The notes under the pieces were generated by a model that did no database searches, had not been told where the DNA came from, and saw only the letters and a list, made by a program, of their open reading frames with translations. Of a DNA stretch of 41,972 nucleotides, positions 32,153 to 41,234 are shown piece after piece; positions within the stretch are counted from its first letter, which is position 1; every line of letters begins with the position of its first letter. This DNA comes from REEB95 sp035934235 (GTDB lineage Bacteria; Pseudomonadota; Alphaproteobacteria; ATCC43930; CGMCC-115725): positions 1 through 41,972 of the forward strand of contig DASYYB010000048.1 of assembly GCA_035934235.1 (NCBI GenBank), in the 5' to 3' direction. The position numbers and the translations under genes are program-made.

Positions 32153-33298
32153 TTAGCCGGCGATGGCGACGTCAATCAGTCGGCCGATGCCGTAGGTCAC
32201 GGCGGCGGCGGCAAGTCCGATTGCCAGCTGGCGTGCGCCCGAAAACAGCACGCCGCGGCCGGTGAACAGCGACGTGGCGGCGCCGATCAGGAACATCACG
32301 GCGCCGCTCAACGCCGCGCCCGCCCATACGGCCGTCGTGCCGCTGAGCACGGTAAAAGGCAGGATCGGCATCGCCGCGCCGCCGGCGAACAGCAGGAACG
32401 AAGTTGCCCCGGCGACCCAGGCCGAACCGCCCAGCTCGTTCGGATCAATGCCGAGCTCTTCGCGCGCCAGCGTGTCGAGCGCCGCGCCCTTGTCGTCGAT
32501 GATGCGTTCCGACAGCAGCTTCGCCTGGTGCTCGGACAGGCCCTTGGCCTGGTAGATGAGCGCCAATTCCTCTTTTTCCTCTTCGGGGAAGGTGCGCAGC
32601 TCCTCGGCTTCGATGTCGATTTGCGCTTGCGCCAGCTCGCGGGCGCTGTTGACCGACAACCATTCGCCCATCGCCATCGAACACGCGCCGGCGATCAATC
32701 CCGCCATGCCGGTGATCAGCACGGCGTGGCTGCTGAGGTCGGCGCCGGCGACGCCGGCGACCAGGCTCAGATTCGACACCAGTCCGTCGTTGGCGCCGAG
32801 CACGGCGGCACGCAGCGCGTTGCTGCCGCCGCGGTGTCGGCCTTCGAGTTGGGCCAATTCACCGCCGCTCAGCCCGCCGCGCGGCGGCCGCGCCAGCGCT
32901 TGCACGATGCGCGCGTGCGAACGCTCGTCGTCCGGCATGCCGGCCGCCGCTGCTTCCCGCTGGTTGTCGTATTGCGTGACGTCGCTGCGCTCGAGCGTGT
33001 CGACGATCGGCAGCACGATCTCGGTGCCGAACCGCCGCGCCAGCCACGCCAGCACACGCGACCGTATGCCGGGCTGCAACCGGCCAGTACGGCCGCCGGC
33101 GCCGGCGATCCGCCGCATCCAGAATTCGGCGTGCGCTTCTTCGACGCCCGCGAGGCGGCGATAGACTTGTTTCAGTTTTGTGTCGGGTTCGGCGTCGGCG
33201 AGCGCGCGGTAAAGCGCGGCGCTGTCGACCTCGCCTTGCAGATTGCGGCGGTAACGCCCGAGGTTGCTCCCCCGGCCGCCGGTTTTCGCTTTCTTCAC
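32153..33298 (-). CDS. Ferritin-like/rubrerythrin domain fused to VIT1/CCC1 transporter
   Basis: Predicted iron or manganese exporter/store. From GTG 33298 it is 381 residues; longer starts (ATG 33394, 33553) add sequence with no similarity. The N-terminal half (about 14-130) is a ferritin-like bundle, with GEVDSAALYRALADAEP and VEEAHAEFW carrying Glu and ExxH ligands. The C-terminal half (about 160-381) is a VIT1/CCC1 unit starting ALRAAVLGANDGLVSNLSLV, with SMAMGEWLSVNS and five hydrophobic segments. A TATAAT on the minus strand at 33311-33306 may give a nearly leaderless mRNA. It resembles but is not identical to MbfA of rhizobia. Confidence 0.88.
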   Translation of the reverse strand: MKKAKTGGRGSNLGRYRRNLQGEVDSAALYRALADAEPDTKLKQVYRRLAGVEEAHAEFWMRRIAGAGGRTGRLQPGIRSRVLAWLARRFGTEIVLPIVDTLERSDVTQYDNQREAAAAGMPDDERSHARIVQALARPPRGGLSGGELAQLEGRHRGGSNALRAAVLGANDGLVSNLSLVAGVAGADLSSHAVLITGMAGLIAGACSMAMGEWLSVNSARELAQAQIDIEAEELRTFPEEEKEELALIYQAKGLSEHQAKLLSERIIDDKGAALDTLAREELGIDPNELGGSAWVAGATSFLLFAGGAAMPILPFTVLSGTTAVWAGAALSGAVMFLIGAATSLFTGRGVLFSGARQLAIGLAAAAVTYGIGRLIDVAIAG

Positions 33299-33438
33299 GG
33301 CGACGATTATAGCGCGGCCGTAAGCGGCAGAAAGTGTGGCCGAAATGTCATTGCCGGCGGTTGCGGCGATTGCAACCGTTCGATCCTGGCGCATGGCTGG
33401 GCTGCGATATTTTAGTGGCCGTGCAACCGAGCAGACTT

Positions 33439-33464
33439 TATAATTTGATACTATCGATCGATAG
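33439..33464 (+). promoter_or_regulatory. Promoter and 14-base operator palindrome for tetR-RND operon
   Basis: TATAAT at 33439-33444 is a perfect -10, with a weak -35 (TGGCCG at 33416). Seven bases downstream CTATCGATCGATAG (33451-33464) is a perfect 14-base palindrome covering the expected transcript start, 18 bases before the tetR ATG. It is the natural operator for the TetR protein encoded next. Confidence 0.7.
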
Positions 33465-33482
33465 ATATAAACCCATACCCTT

Positions 33483-34196
33483 ATGCTAGCGCCCGAGATC
33501 ACCGTGGCGCGCGCGACCCGGCGGAACACCGTCTCGGCGCGCGGCGCCGACACCCGCCGACGATTGATCGAGACCGCGATCGACGTCTTTGCGACCCATG
33601 GCTACGACGGTACCAGCACGCGGCTTCTGGCGGAACGCGCCGGCGTCAACCTGCCGGCGATTCAGTATCATTTCGGCAGCAAGGAAGGGCTTTATCGCGC
33701 CGTCGTCGGTTACTTCGCGGATTACATCGAGCAACAGATGGCGCCGGTCGGCGCGCGGGTGAAAGCGGTGTTCGCCGCGGGCAAGCCGTCGCGCGGCGTG
33801 GCCTTGCGTCTGCTGACCGAATTGCTCGAGGAATTTGTCGCGCTGGTGTTCGAAGGCGGCGATGGCGACACGCGCGCCAGCGTCGAAAGCCGGAAGCTGT
33901 TCATCGCCCGCGCCGAAGTCGAACGCTCGGCGGCGCTGGAATCCCTCTATGCCAGCATGCGGCGCAGCGTCGGCGAGCCGTGCGCGGCCTTGGTGGCGCG
34001 GCTGATCGGTCGTTCGCTCAAGGACGAACAGACCTGGCTGCGTACTGCCGCGATCCTCGGTCAGGCGACGGTGTTCTGCAACAAGCCGGCAGCGCGTACG
34101 CTGCATTGGCGCCGCATGGATCGCACGCGCGTGCGGGCGGTGCAGCGCGTCGTCTGCGCGCACACGAAAGCGATTTTCGCGGGAGCCGGCCGATGA
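33483..34196 (+). CDS. TetR-family repressor with CerR-like (DUF1956) C-terminal domain
   Basis: 237 residues. A basic N-terminus, then the TetR helix-turn-helix at about 22-68 (RRLIETAIDVFATHGY and GVNLPAIQYHFGSKEGLYRAVV, here within one 45-residue unit). The C-terminal ligand domain (about 85-215) has the RRLIEEF-like LLTELLEEFVALVFEGG and FIARAEVERSAALESLY typical of the CerR/YbiH group, which in E. coli controls efflux-related genes. The stop overlaps the next gene's ATG. It presumably represses its own efflux operon and is relieved by a pump substrate. Confidence 0.9.
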   Translation: MLAPEITVARATRRNTVSARGADTRRRLIETAIDVFATHGYDGTSTRLLAERAGVNLPAIQYHFGSKEGLYRAVVGYFADYIEQQMAPVGARVKAVFAAGKPSRGVALRLLTELLEEFVALVFEGGDGDTRASVESRKLFIARAEVERSAALESLYASMRRSVGEPCAALVARLIGRSLKDEQTWLRTAAILGQATVFCNKPAARTLHWRRMDRTRVRAVQRVVCAHTKAIFAGAGR

Positions 34197-35662
34197 GCCG
34201 CCGCCTGCTGGTTCTTGTCGCGGCCTTCGCGCTGGCGTCCTGCGCGGTTGGTCCCGATTTCAAGTCGCCGGCGGTGCCGGTCGATGCCGGGTACACGCCG
34301 GAAAAGCTCGCCGACACGGCCGCAACCGACGTCGTCGGCGGTGGCGCACAGCATTTCAACAGCGGCGAGGACATTCCCGGCGAATGGTGGAGCCTGTTCC
34401 ATTCGCCGGCGCTCGATGCGTTGGTGAAGGAAGCCCTGGCGCACAATCCCGACCTCACCGCGGCGCAGGCGTCGTTGCGCGAGGCGCACGAGAACACGCT
34501 GGCGACCGAGGGCAATTTCTTCCCGACGATCGGTGCGGAGTACACCCATACCCGCGAGAAGTTCAGCGGCGCTGCTTTCGGCCAGCCGAACAACCACGGC
34601 TTCTTGAGCCTGAACACCGGCGAGGTCACCGTCGGTTACGCGCCCGACGTGTTCGGCGGCACGCGCCGCCAGGTCGAGGCGTCCGAAGCCGCCGAAACCT
34701 ACCAGCGCTTCCAGCTCGAAGCAGCTTACTTGACGCTGACCTCAAACGTCGTGGCGGCGGCGGTGCAGGAGGCGAGCCTGCGCGCGCAGATCGCGGCGAC
34801 GCAGGACATCGTCAAGGCCGAAAGCGATCAACTCGATCTGTTGAATCACCAATTCCAGCTTGGCGCCGTGGCGCGCAGCGCCGTGTTGCAGCAGACGGCG
34901 ACGCTGGCGCAGGAAAAGGCCACGTTGCCGCCGTTGCAAAAGCAGCTGGCGCAGCAGCGCGATCGCATCGCCGCGTTGGCCGGCCGCTTCCCCAATCATC
35001 CGCCGGACGAGACCTTCGATCTCGCGACGTTGACGCTGCCGCAAGCCTTGCCGGTCAGCCTGCCGTCGCGCCTGGTCGAGCAGCGGCCTGACGTGCAGGC
35101 CGCCGAGGCGACTTTGCATCAAGCGAGCGCCGAAATCGGCGTCGCCACGGCGAACATGCTGCCGCAGTTCAATTTGACCGGCGACATCGGCACCGAAGCC
35201 ACGACCATCGGCAGCATGTTCGCTGCCGGCACCGGGATCTGGAGCATCGCGGCCGGCGTGACCCAGCCGCTGTTCCACGGCGGCACCTTGCTGCACGAGA
35301 AGCGCGCCGCCGAAGCCGCCTACGACGCGGCGGCGGCGCAGTATCGCAGCACGGTTCTGTCCTCGTTCCAGAACGTCGCCGACACGCTGCGGGCGCTGCA
35401 GTCCGACGCCGATGCGCTGCAGGCCGACACCGCCGCGGAACGTTCGGCCAATGAAAGCCTGAGCCTGGCGCGCGATCAGTATCGTCTCGGCGCGGTCAGC
35501 CTCATCGAGTTACTCAATGCCGAGACCACGTATGAGCAAGCGCGGATCGCCCTCGTCCAGGCGCAGGCCGCCCGCTATGCCGATACCGCCGCGCTGTTCG
35601 AGGCGCTGGGCGGCGGCTGGTGGCACCGTTCGGACGTCGCCCAGACTCAAACCCAGGACTAA
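34193..35662 (+). CDS. Outer-membrane efflux lipoprotein, NodT/OprM family
   Basis: TolC-like outer-membrane channel of the tripartite pump. 489 residues. Signal peptide MSRRLLVLVAAFALASC ends in the lipobox LASC, so the mature protein is anchored on Cys17. Two OEP repeats follow; landmarks are EWWSLFHSPALDALV, then LAQEKATLPPLQKQLAQQRDRIA (as LAQEKATLPPLQ and KQLAQQRDRIA), RLVEQRPDVQAAEATL and QYRLGAVSLIELLNAETTYEQA (as RLGAVSLIELLNAETT). The start overlaps tetR by 4 bases; the next gene begins 3 bases after its stop. Confidence 0.93.
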   Translation: MSRRLLVLVAAFALASCAVGPDFKSPAVPVDAGYTPEKLADTAATDVVGGGAQHFNSGEDIPGEWWSLFHSPALDALVKEALAHNPDLTAAQASLREAHENTLATEGNFFPTIGAEYTHTREKFSGAAFGQPNNHGFLSLNTGEVTVGYAPDVFGGTRRQVEASEAAETYQRFQLEAAYLTLTSNVVAAAVQEASLRAQIAATQDIVKAESDQLDLLNHQFQLGAVARSAVLQQTATLAQEKATLPPLQKQLAQQRDRIAALAGRFPNHPPDETFDLATLTLPQALPVSLPSRLVEQRPDVQAAEATLHQASAEIGVATANMLPQFNLTGDIGTEATTIGSMFAAGTGIWSIAAGVTQPLFHGGTLLHEKRAAEAAYDAAAAQYRSTVLSSFQNVADTLRALQSDADALQADTAAERSANESLSLARDQYRLGAVSLIELLNAETTYEQARIALVQAQAARYADTAALFEALGGGWWHRSDVAQTQTQD

Positions 35663-35665
35663 GCC

Positions 35666-36841
35666 ATGCCGTTCGATCCACGCGACGTGACGCAACGCAT
35701 CCGCGGCCCGCTGGCCAAGCGCATGATCATCATGCTGGCGCTTGCGGCCGTCGTGCTGATCATCATCTTCGGCTACGAAGCCTTCAAATCGTACATGATC
35801 AGCAAATTCATGCGGTCGTTCGCCAATCCGCCGCAGACCGTGTCGACGATCGTGGCGACGACGCAGGAATGGCAGCCAACGACGACGGCCGTCGGTTCGT
35901 TGCGCGCAGTCAATGGCGCGGATCTGTCGCTCGAAGTCGCGGGCGTCGTCGACAAAATCTACTTCGATTCCGGCAACGACGTTTCCGCCGGGACCGTGCT
36001 GATGACGCTGCGGTCGGAGGACGACGTCGCGAAGCTGCACGCGCTTCAAGCCACGGCCGATCTCGACGCGATCAACCTGGCGCGCGATGAAAAGCAGCTC
36101 AAGGTCAATGCCGTCAGCAAGGCGCAGGTCGATACCGATTCGGCAACGCTGCGCAACGCGCAAGCGCAAGTGGCGGAGCAGCAGGCGGTCGTCGACAAAA
36201 AGACGCTGCGGGCGCCGTTCGCCGGCCATCTCGGCATCCGCGCCGTCGACGTCGGCCAATACCTGAACGCGGGCACGACGATCGTGACGCTCCAGGCGCT
36301 CGACCCGATCTATGTCGATTTCACTTTGCCGCAACAGGCATTGTCGGAAATCCGCGAAGGCCAGTTGATGACCGCGACGGTCGACACCTACCCGGACCAG
36401 AGCTTCACCGGCAAGATTACGGCAATCAATCCGCTGGTCGATGTCGCGACGCGCAACGTGAGCGTGCGCGCGACGCTCGCCAATCCCGACCATCTGTTGC
36501 TGCCCGGCATGTACGCCAAGGTGACCATCGATGTCGGCTCCGAAGAGCGCTACGTCACGCTGCCGCAAACCGCGATCATCTATAACCCGTACGGCAACAC
36601 GGTTTATCTGGTTGAGGACAAGGGCAAGGACGCGCAGGGCCATCCGCAGCTCCAAGCGCAACAGGCCTTCGTCACCACCGGTCCGACGCGCGGCGATCAG
36701 GTCGCGATCCTCAAGGGCGTCGATGCGGGCGCCACGGTGGTCACCGCGGGCCAGATGAAGCTGCGCAACGGCTCGCCCGTGATCGTCAACAACTCGGTCG
36801 TTCCGGCCAACAGTCCCAACCCGCGTCCGCAGGAAGAATAG
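35666..36841 (+). CDS. RND efflux membrane-fusion (adaptor) protein
   Basis: Periplasmic adaptor linking the RND pump to the outer-membrane channel. 391 residues. The N-terminus keeps a membrane anchor at about 20-40 (MIIMLALAAVVLIIIFGY) without a lipobox. Then come a lipoyl/biotin-like hairpin (EVAGVVDKIYFDSGNDVSAG), an alpha-helical hairpin at about 120-175, and a second lipoyl half (TLRAPFAGHLGIRAVDVGQY). The beta-barrel begins at YVDFTLPQQALSEIREG. The C-terminus is the membrane-proximal domain. It lies between the channel and pump genes with gaps of 3 bases on each side. Confidence 0.94.
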   Translation: MPFDPRDVTQRIRGPLAKRMIIMLALAAVVLIIIFGYEAFKSYMISKFMRSFANPPQTVSTIVATTQEWQPTTTAVGSLRAVNGADLSLEVAGVVDKIYFDSGNDVSAGTVLMTLRSEDDVAKLHALQATADLDAINLARDEKQLKVNAVSKAQVDTDSATLRNAQAQVAEQQAVVDKKTLRAPFAGHLGIRAVDVGQYLNAGTTIVTLQALDPIYVDFTLPQQALSEIREGQLMTATVDTYPDQSFTGKITAINPLVDVATRNVSVRATLANPDHLLLPGMYAKVTIDVGSEERYVTLPQTAIIYNPYGNTVYLVEDKGKDAQGHPQLQAQQAFVTTGPTRGDQVAILKGVDAGATVVTAGQMKLRNGSPVIVNNSVVPANSPNPRPQEE

Positions 36842-36844
36842 GCG

Positions 36845-39800
36845 ATGAAGTTCACCGACATCTTCATTCGCCGGCCGGTGCTCGCCATGGTGGTGAGCCT
36901 GTTGATTCTCGTGCTCGGCTTGCGTTCGGTCGGCACGTTGCCGATCCTGCAATATCCGCGCACCGAGAACGCGGTGGTGACGGTCGCTACGACCTATTAC
37001 GGCGCCGATCCGGACGTGATCGCCGGCTTCATCACCACGCCGCTCGAAAACGCCATCGCCCAGGCCAACGGCATCGACTACCTGACGTCGATCAGCCAGA
37101 TGTCGACGAGCACGATCACCGCCAATCTGCGGCTCAACTACGACGCCGACAAGGCGATGACGGAGATCAATTCCAAGATCACCTCGGTGCTGAATCAGCT
37201 GCCGCCCGGCGCGCAGCAGCCGGTGGTGACCATCAAGATCGGCCAGACCTTCGACGCCATGTATCTGGGCTTCAAGAGCAAGGCGCTGGCGCCGAACCAG
37301 ATCACCGACTACTTGGTGCGCGTCGTGCAGCCCAAGCTCCAGGCGGTGCCCGGCGTGCAGACCGCCGAGATTCTCGGCGGCCGCACCTTCGCGCTGCGCG
37401 CCTGGCTCGATCCGGCGAAGCTCGCGGCCTACGGCCTGACCGGCGCCGACGTGTCGCAGGCGCTGACGCAGAACGACTACATCTCGGGCATCGGCAGCAC
37501 CAAGGGCCAGATGGTCCAGGTGAATCTCAGCGCTTCGACCAACCTGCACAGCGTCGACGAATTCAAGAACTTGGTGATCAAGCATTCCGGCGGCTCGATC
37601 GTCCGCCTCAAGGACGTCGCCAACGTCACGCTCGGCGCCGACGATTACGATTCACAAGTCGGCTTCGACGGGCAGCGCGCGGTCTATATCGGCATTCAGG
37701 TCGCGCCGTCGGCCAATCTGCTCGACGTCACCAAAGGCATCCGGGACGTCTTCCCGGACATCCAGGCGCAGCTGCCGCAGGGCCTGGAAGGCACAATCGT
37801 CTACGATTCGACCAAATTCGTGAACAGCGCGATCAACGAGGTGATCCGCACGCTGGTCGAAGCGTTGTTGATCGTCACCGCCGTGGTGTTCCTGTTCCTC
37901 GGCTCGGTGCGTTCGGTGGTGATTCCGACCATCGCAATCCCGCTGTCGCTGATCGGCACCTTCACGATGATGCAGATGTTCGGCTTCTCGATCAATCTGC
38001 TGACGCTGCTGGCGCTCGTGCTCGCCATCGGTCTCGTCGTCGACGACGCGATCATCGTGGTCGAAAACGTCAATCGTCATCTGGAAGAGGGCATGAAGCC
38101 GATGGCGGCGGCGATTCGCGCCGCGCGCGAACTGGGCGGCCCGATTATCGCCATGACCGCCGTGCTGGTCGCGGTCTACATCCCGATCGGCTTCCAGGGT
38201 GGTTTGACCGGCGCGCTTTTCACCGAATTCGCCTTCACGCTCGTCGGCGCGGTGACGGTTTCGGCGATCGTCGCGCTGACGCTATCGCCGATGATGACGT
38301 CGCGGCTGCTGAAGCCGCCGGCCGAGCTCGGTCATGGCTGGCAGGCGCGCTTTACCGAATTCATCGACCGTAATTTCACGCGGCTGCGCGGCGCCTACGA
38401 ACGCCGGCTGCATGGCAGTCTCGATTTCCTGCCGGTGACGGCGACGTTGGCGGTCATCGTGCTCGGCAGCATCTATTTCCTTTATACCGGCGCGAAAACC
38501 GAATTGGCGCCGATCGAAGATCAGGGCGTTGTCATCGAATCATCGCGGCCGGCGGCCGACGCGACTTTGGACCAAAAGCTGCTGTACTCGCGTCAGGTGT
38601 ATCAAACCTTCGCGTCGCATCCCGAGACGGCGCATGTCTTCCAGCTCGATACGCCCGGCCAATCGATTGCCGGCATGGTGCTGACGCCATGGGATGAGCG
38701 CTCAAAGACCTCGAACGACTTGCAGCCCGTGGTGCAGCAGCAGCTCAGTCAGATCGCCGGCATCAACGCTGTCGCGTTCCAGCCGCCGCCGCTGCCCGGC
38801 AGCTTCGGCTTGCCGATCCAGTTCGTCATTCAAACGACGGAGCCGTTCGGCCGGCTCAATACCGTGTCGCAGGATTTCCTGCACGAAGCGCTGAAGACCG
38901 GTCTGTTCATGTTCCTCGACACCGACCTCCGGGTCGATCTGCCGCAATCGACCATCGTCATCGATCGCGACAAGGCCGCGGGCCTCGGCCTGAAGATGAG
39001 CGACGTCGGCGCGGCGATGTCGTCGATGCTCGGCGGCGGCTACGTCAATTATTTCGATATGCAAGGCCGCTCGTACAAGGTGATCCCGCAGGTCGCGCAG
39101 GTCTCGCGCCTCAATCCCGATCAGCTGCTGCACTATTACATCAAGGCGTCGGACGGCTCCGTCGTGCCGTTGTCGACCATCGCGCATATCGAGACGGAAG
39201 CGATCCCGGAATCGATCAATCACTTCCAGCAATTGAATAGCGCCACCATCCAGGGCGTCGCCGCGCCCGGCGTCGCCATGGGCGACGTGCTCACCGCGCT
39301 CAAGAATCTCGCCGACCGCACGCTGCCGCCCGGCTATACCGTCGACTATGCCGGCACGTCGCGGCAATACATCCAGGAAACCGGCGGGTTCGTCGTCACC
39401 TTCGGCTTCGCCCTGATCATCATCTTCCTGGCGTTGGCGGCGCTGTTCGAAAGCTTCCGCGATCCGTTCATCATCCTGGTCTCGGTGCCGATGTCGATCG
39501 CCGGCGCCTTGATCTTCATCAGCACCGGCGTCGGCGGCGCGACCCTCAACATCTATACCGAGGTGGGTCTCGTCACGCTGATGGGGCTGATCAGCAAGCA
39601 CGGCATTCTGATCGTCGACTTCGCCAACGTGCTGCAGCAACAGGGCAAGTCGAAGCGCGAGGCGATCGAGCAGGCGGCCGGCATCCGGCTGCGGCCGATC
39701 TTGATGACCACGGCGGCGATGGTGCTCGGCGTGGCGCCGTTGATCTTCGCCGGCGGCGCCGGCGCGGTCTCGCGCTTTCAGATGGGCCTGGTGATCGCGT

Positions 39801-39925
39801 CGGGCATCGCGATCGGCACGCTGTTCACGCTGTTCGTCGTGCCCGCGGTCTACATGCTGGTCGCGGCCGACCATTCCAAAGCCGCCGAGGCCGCTTCCGG
39901 CGCGCCGGAGGCGGAAGGCGTCTAG
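36845..39925 (+). CDS. RND-family multidrug efflux transporter (HAE1/MdtB-like)
   Basis: Proton-driven inner-membrane pump of the tripartite system. 1026 residues, normal length. Twelve membrane segments, one at the N-terminus (MKFTDIFIRRPVLAMVVSLL), a large periplasmic loop, five or six segments from about 330 and a mirrored second half. The proton-relay aspartates are in IGLVVDDAIIVVENV (TM4). FEFAFTLVGAVTVSAIVAL-like EFAFTLVGAVTVSAIVAL and GLISKHGILIVDFANV are the paired TM6/TM10 regions. It resembles MdtB/MdtC and MuxB types more than AcrB; the substrates are not predictable. Confidence 0.94.
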   Translation: MKFTDIFIRRPVLAMVVSLLILVLGLRSVGTLPILQYPRTENAVVTVATTYYGADPDVIAGFITTPLENAIAQANGIDYLTSISQMSTSTITANLRLNYDADKAMTEINSKITSVLNQLPPGAQQPVVTIKIGQTFDAMYLGFKSKALAPNQITDYLVRVVQPKLQAVPGVQTAEILGGRTFALRAWLDPAKLAAYGLTGADVSQALTQNDYISGIGSTKGQMVQVNLSASTNLHSVDEFKNLVIKHSGGSIVRLKDVANVTLGADDYDSQVGFDGQRAVYIGIQVAPSANLLDVTKGIRDVFPDIQAQLPQGLEGTIVYDSTKFVNSAINEVIRTLVEALLIVTAVVFLFLGSVRSVVIPTIAIPLSLIGTFTMMQMFGFSINLLTLLALVLAIGLVVDDAIIVVENVNRHLEEGMKPMAAAIRAARELGGPIIAMTAVLVAVYIPIGFQGGLTGALFTEFAFTLVGAVTVSAIVALTLSPMMTSRLLKPPAELGHGWQARFTEFIDRNFTRLRGAYERRLHGSLDFLPVTATLAVIVLGSIYFLYTGAKTELAPIEDQGVVIESSRPAADATLDQKLLYSRQVYQTFASHPETAHVFQLDTPGQSIAGMVLTPWDERSKTSNDLQPVVQQQLSQIAGINAVAFQPPPLPGSFGLPIQFVIQTTEPFGRLNTVSQDFLHEALKTGLFMFLDTDLRVDLPQSTIVIDRDKAAGLGLKMSDVGAAMSSMLGGGYVNYFDMQGRSYKVIPQVAQVSRLNPDQLLHYYIKASDGSVVPLSTIAHIETEAIPESINHFQQLNSATIQGVAAPGVAMGDVLTALKNLADRTLPPGYTVDYAGTSRQYIQETGGFVVTFGFALIIIFLALAALFESFRDPFIILVSVPMSIAGALIFISTGVGGATLNIYTEVGLVTLMGLISKHGILIVDFANVLQQQGKSKREAIEQAAGIRLRPILMTTAAMVLGVAPLIFAGGAGAVSRFQMGLVIASGIAIGTLFTLFVVPAVYMLVAADHSKAAEAASGAPEAEGV

Positions 39926-40002
39926 CGCCAAGCCGCTTGAACGTGCGCCGTCGGACGCGTAACGCTTGAGCGCTGCGGCGCCCAGGCCGCCAAGGGGGTT
40001 CG

Positions 40003-40359
40003 ATGACGCAAGCGATCGTTGCCGGCCACGATCCGGCGCAAGGCCGCACCGCCACCATCGTCTATATTCTCTATCTCGTCGGCCTGATCATTCAAGTCAC
40101 GCATCTGATTGGCGTGATCGTCGCCTATATCTATCGCCACGACGGGCCCGACTGGGTGCGGACGCATCACCGGTTTCAGATCCGCACCTTCTGGATCGGT
40201 TTGCTCTATGGCGTGATCGGCTTCATCACGCTGCATGTCCTGATCGGCGGATTGATTCTGTTCCTGACGCTGGTCTGGTTCATCGTCCGCTGCGTCAAAG
40301 GCCTGCGGTTCGTCGGCCACGCCGCGCCGTACGACAACGTCACCAGCTGGCTCTGGTAA
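40003..40359 (+). CDS. DUF4870-like small integral membrane protein
   Basis: 118 residues, three predicted membrane segments at about 20-40, 64-80 and 80-98. Between the first two is HHRFQIRTFWIGLLYG, preceded by DGPDWVRTH, the signature of the DUF4870 family. The function is unknown. AAGGGGG lies 6 bases before the ATG. It follows the RND pump by 77 bases and converges with sseA, ending 8 bases before its stop. A role in the efflux system is possible but not supported by sequence. Confidence 0.8.
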   Translation: MTQAIVAGHDPAQGRTATIVYILYLVGLIIQVTHLIGVIVAYIYRHDGPDWVRTHHRFQIRTFWIGLLYGVIGFITLHVLIGGLILFLTLVWFIVRCVKGLRFVGHAAPYDNVTSWLW

Positions 40360-40366
40360 GCGCGGG

Positions 40367-41233
40367 TCAGCGCGCGCCGGTTTCGACTGGCGTGTCGCCG
40401 GGCAGGCCCCATTCCGACCACGAACCGTCGTAGACCGCGGGCTCCGGCCAGCCGAGCAGATACATGCCAAAGGCCAGCGCTGAAGCGGTGACACCCGAGC
40501 CGCAGCTCGTTGCCGTCGGCCTCGCGGGATCGAGGCCGGCCGCACGGAACTTGGCGGCCAACGCATCGGCGGGCAGAACCACGCGCGTCGTCTTGTCGAT
40601 CAATTGATCCGAAGGGAGGGAAAAACTGCCGGGGATATGGCCACCGCGCAGGCCGGCCCGTGGCTCCGGCGCTTCGCCGCTAAATCGCCCGGCGCTGCGC
40701 GCGTCGATCACCTGTTCGCGCTTCGATGCGAGGTTCGCCAGCATCTGTGCCTTGTCGCGTACGCGGCTTTTGTTGAGCTTGGCGTCGAATGTCGCCGGCG
40801 GAAATTTCGGCACGTCGGCGGTAACCGCACGGCCCTCGGCTAGCCACTTGGGCAAGCCGCCGTTGAGAACGGCAACATCCTTGTGGCCAAAGACGCGCAA
40901 CGTCCACCAGACGCGCGGCGCCGAGGTCAAGCCGAACGCGTCGTAGACGACGATCTTGTGCTCGCTGCCGATGCCGAGCTTGCGCATCGCCGCCGCAAAA
41001 TTCTTTTCGTCGGGCAACATGTGGGGCAGGGGATTGGCGGTGTCGCGGATTTCTTCGATGTCGAAGAAGACCGCGCCGGGAACGTGCTGCCGGGCGTAAA
41101 GCTCGGGTCCGCTCGGACGGACGTTGGGCAGGGTGAAGCTGCCGTCGAGAATGCGGAGTTTACCGTCGTTCAGATGCGCCGCGAGCCATGCGGTCTCGAC
41201 CAACGCTTCGGGATGGCCGTAAACGGCGGCCAC
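40367..41233 (-). CDS. sseA: 3-mercaptopyruvate sulfurtransferase
   Basis: Transfers sulfane sulfur from 3-mercaptopyruvate to thiols or cyanide. 288 residues in two rhodanese domains: inactive N-terminal (about 10-130, with RILDGSFTLP and HVPGAVFFD) and catalytic C-terminal (about 160-280). The active-site loop is CGSGVTA with Cys244, the mercaptopyruvate version rather than the CRKGVT of thiosulfate enzymes. The GTG start at 41233 lies 1 base after the cysK TAA on this strand, with GAGGTATAAG as ribosome-binding site, so it is coupled to cysK. Confidence 0.93.
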   Translation of the reverse strand: MAAVYGHPEALVETAWLAAHLNDGKLRILDGSFTLPNVRPSGPELYARQHVPGAVFFDIEEIRDTANPLPHMLPDEKNFAAAMRKLGIGSEHKIVVYDAFGLTSAPRVWWTLRVFGHKDVAVLNGGLPKWLAEGRAVTADVPKFPPATFDAKLNKSRVRDKAQMLANLASKREQVIDARSAGRFSGEAPEPRAGLRGGHIPGSFSLPSDQLIDKTTRVVLPADALAAKFRAAGLDPARPTATSCGSGVTASALAFGMYLLGWPEPAVYDGSWSEWGLPGDTPVETGAR

Positions 41234-41234
41234 C

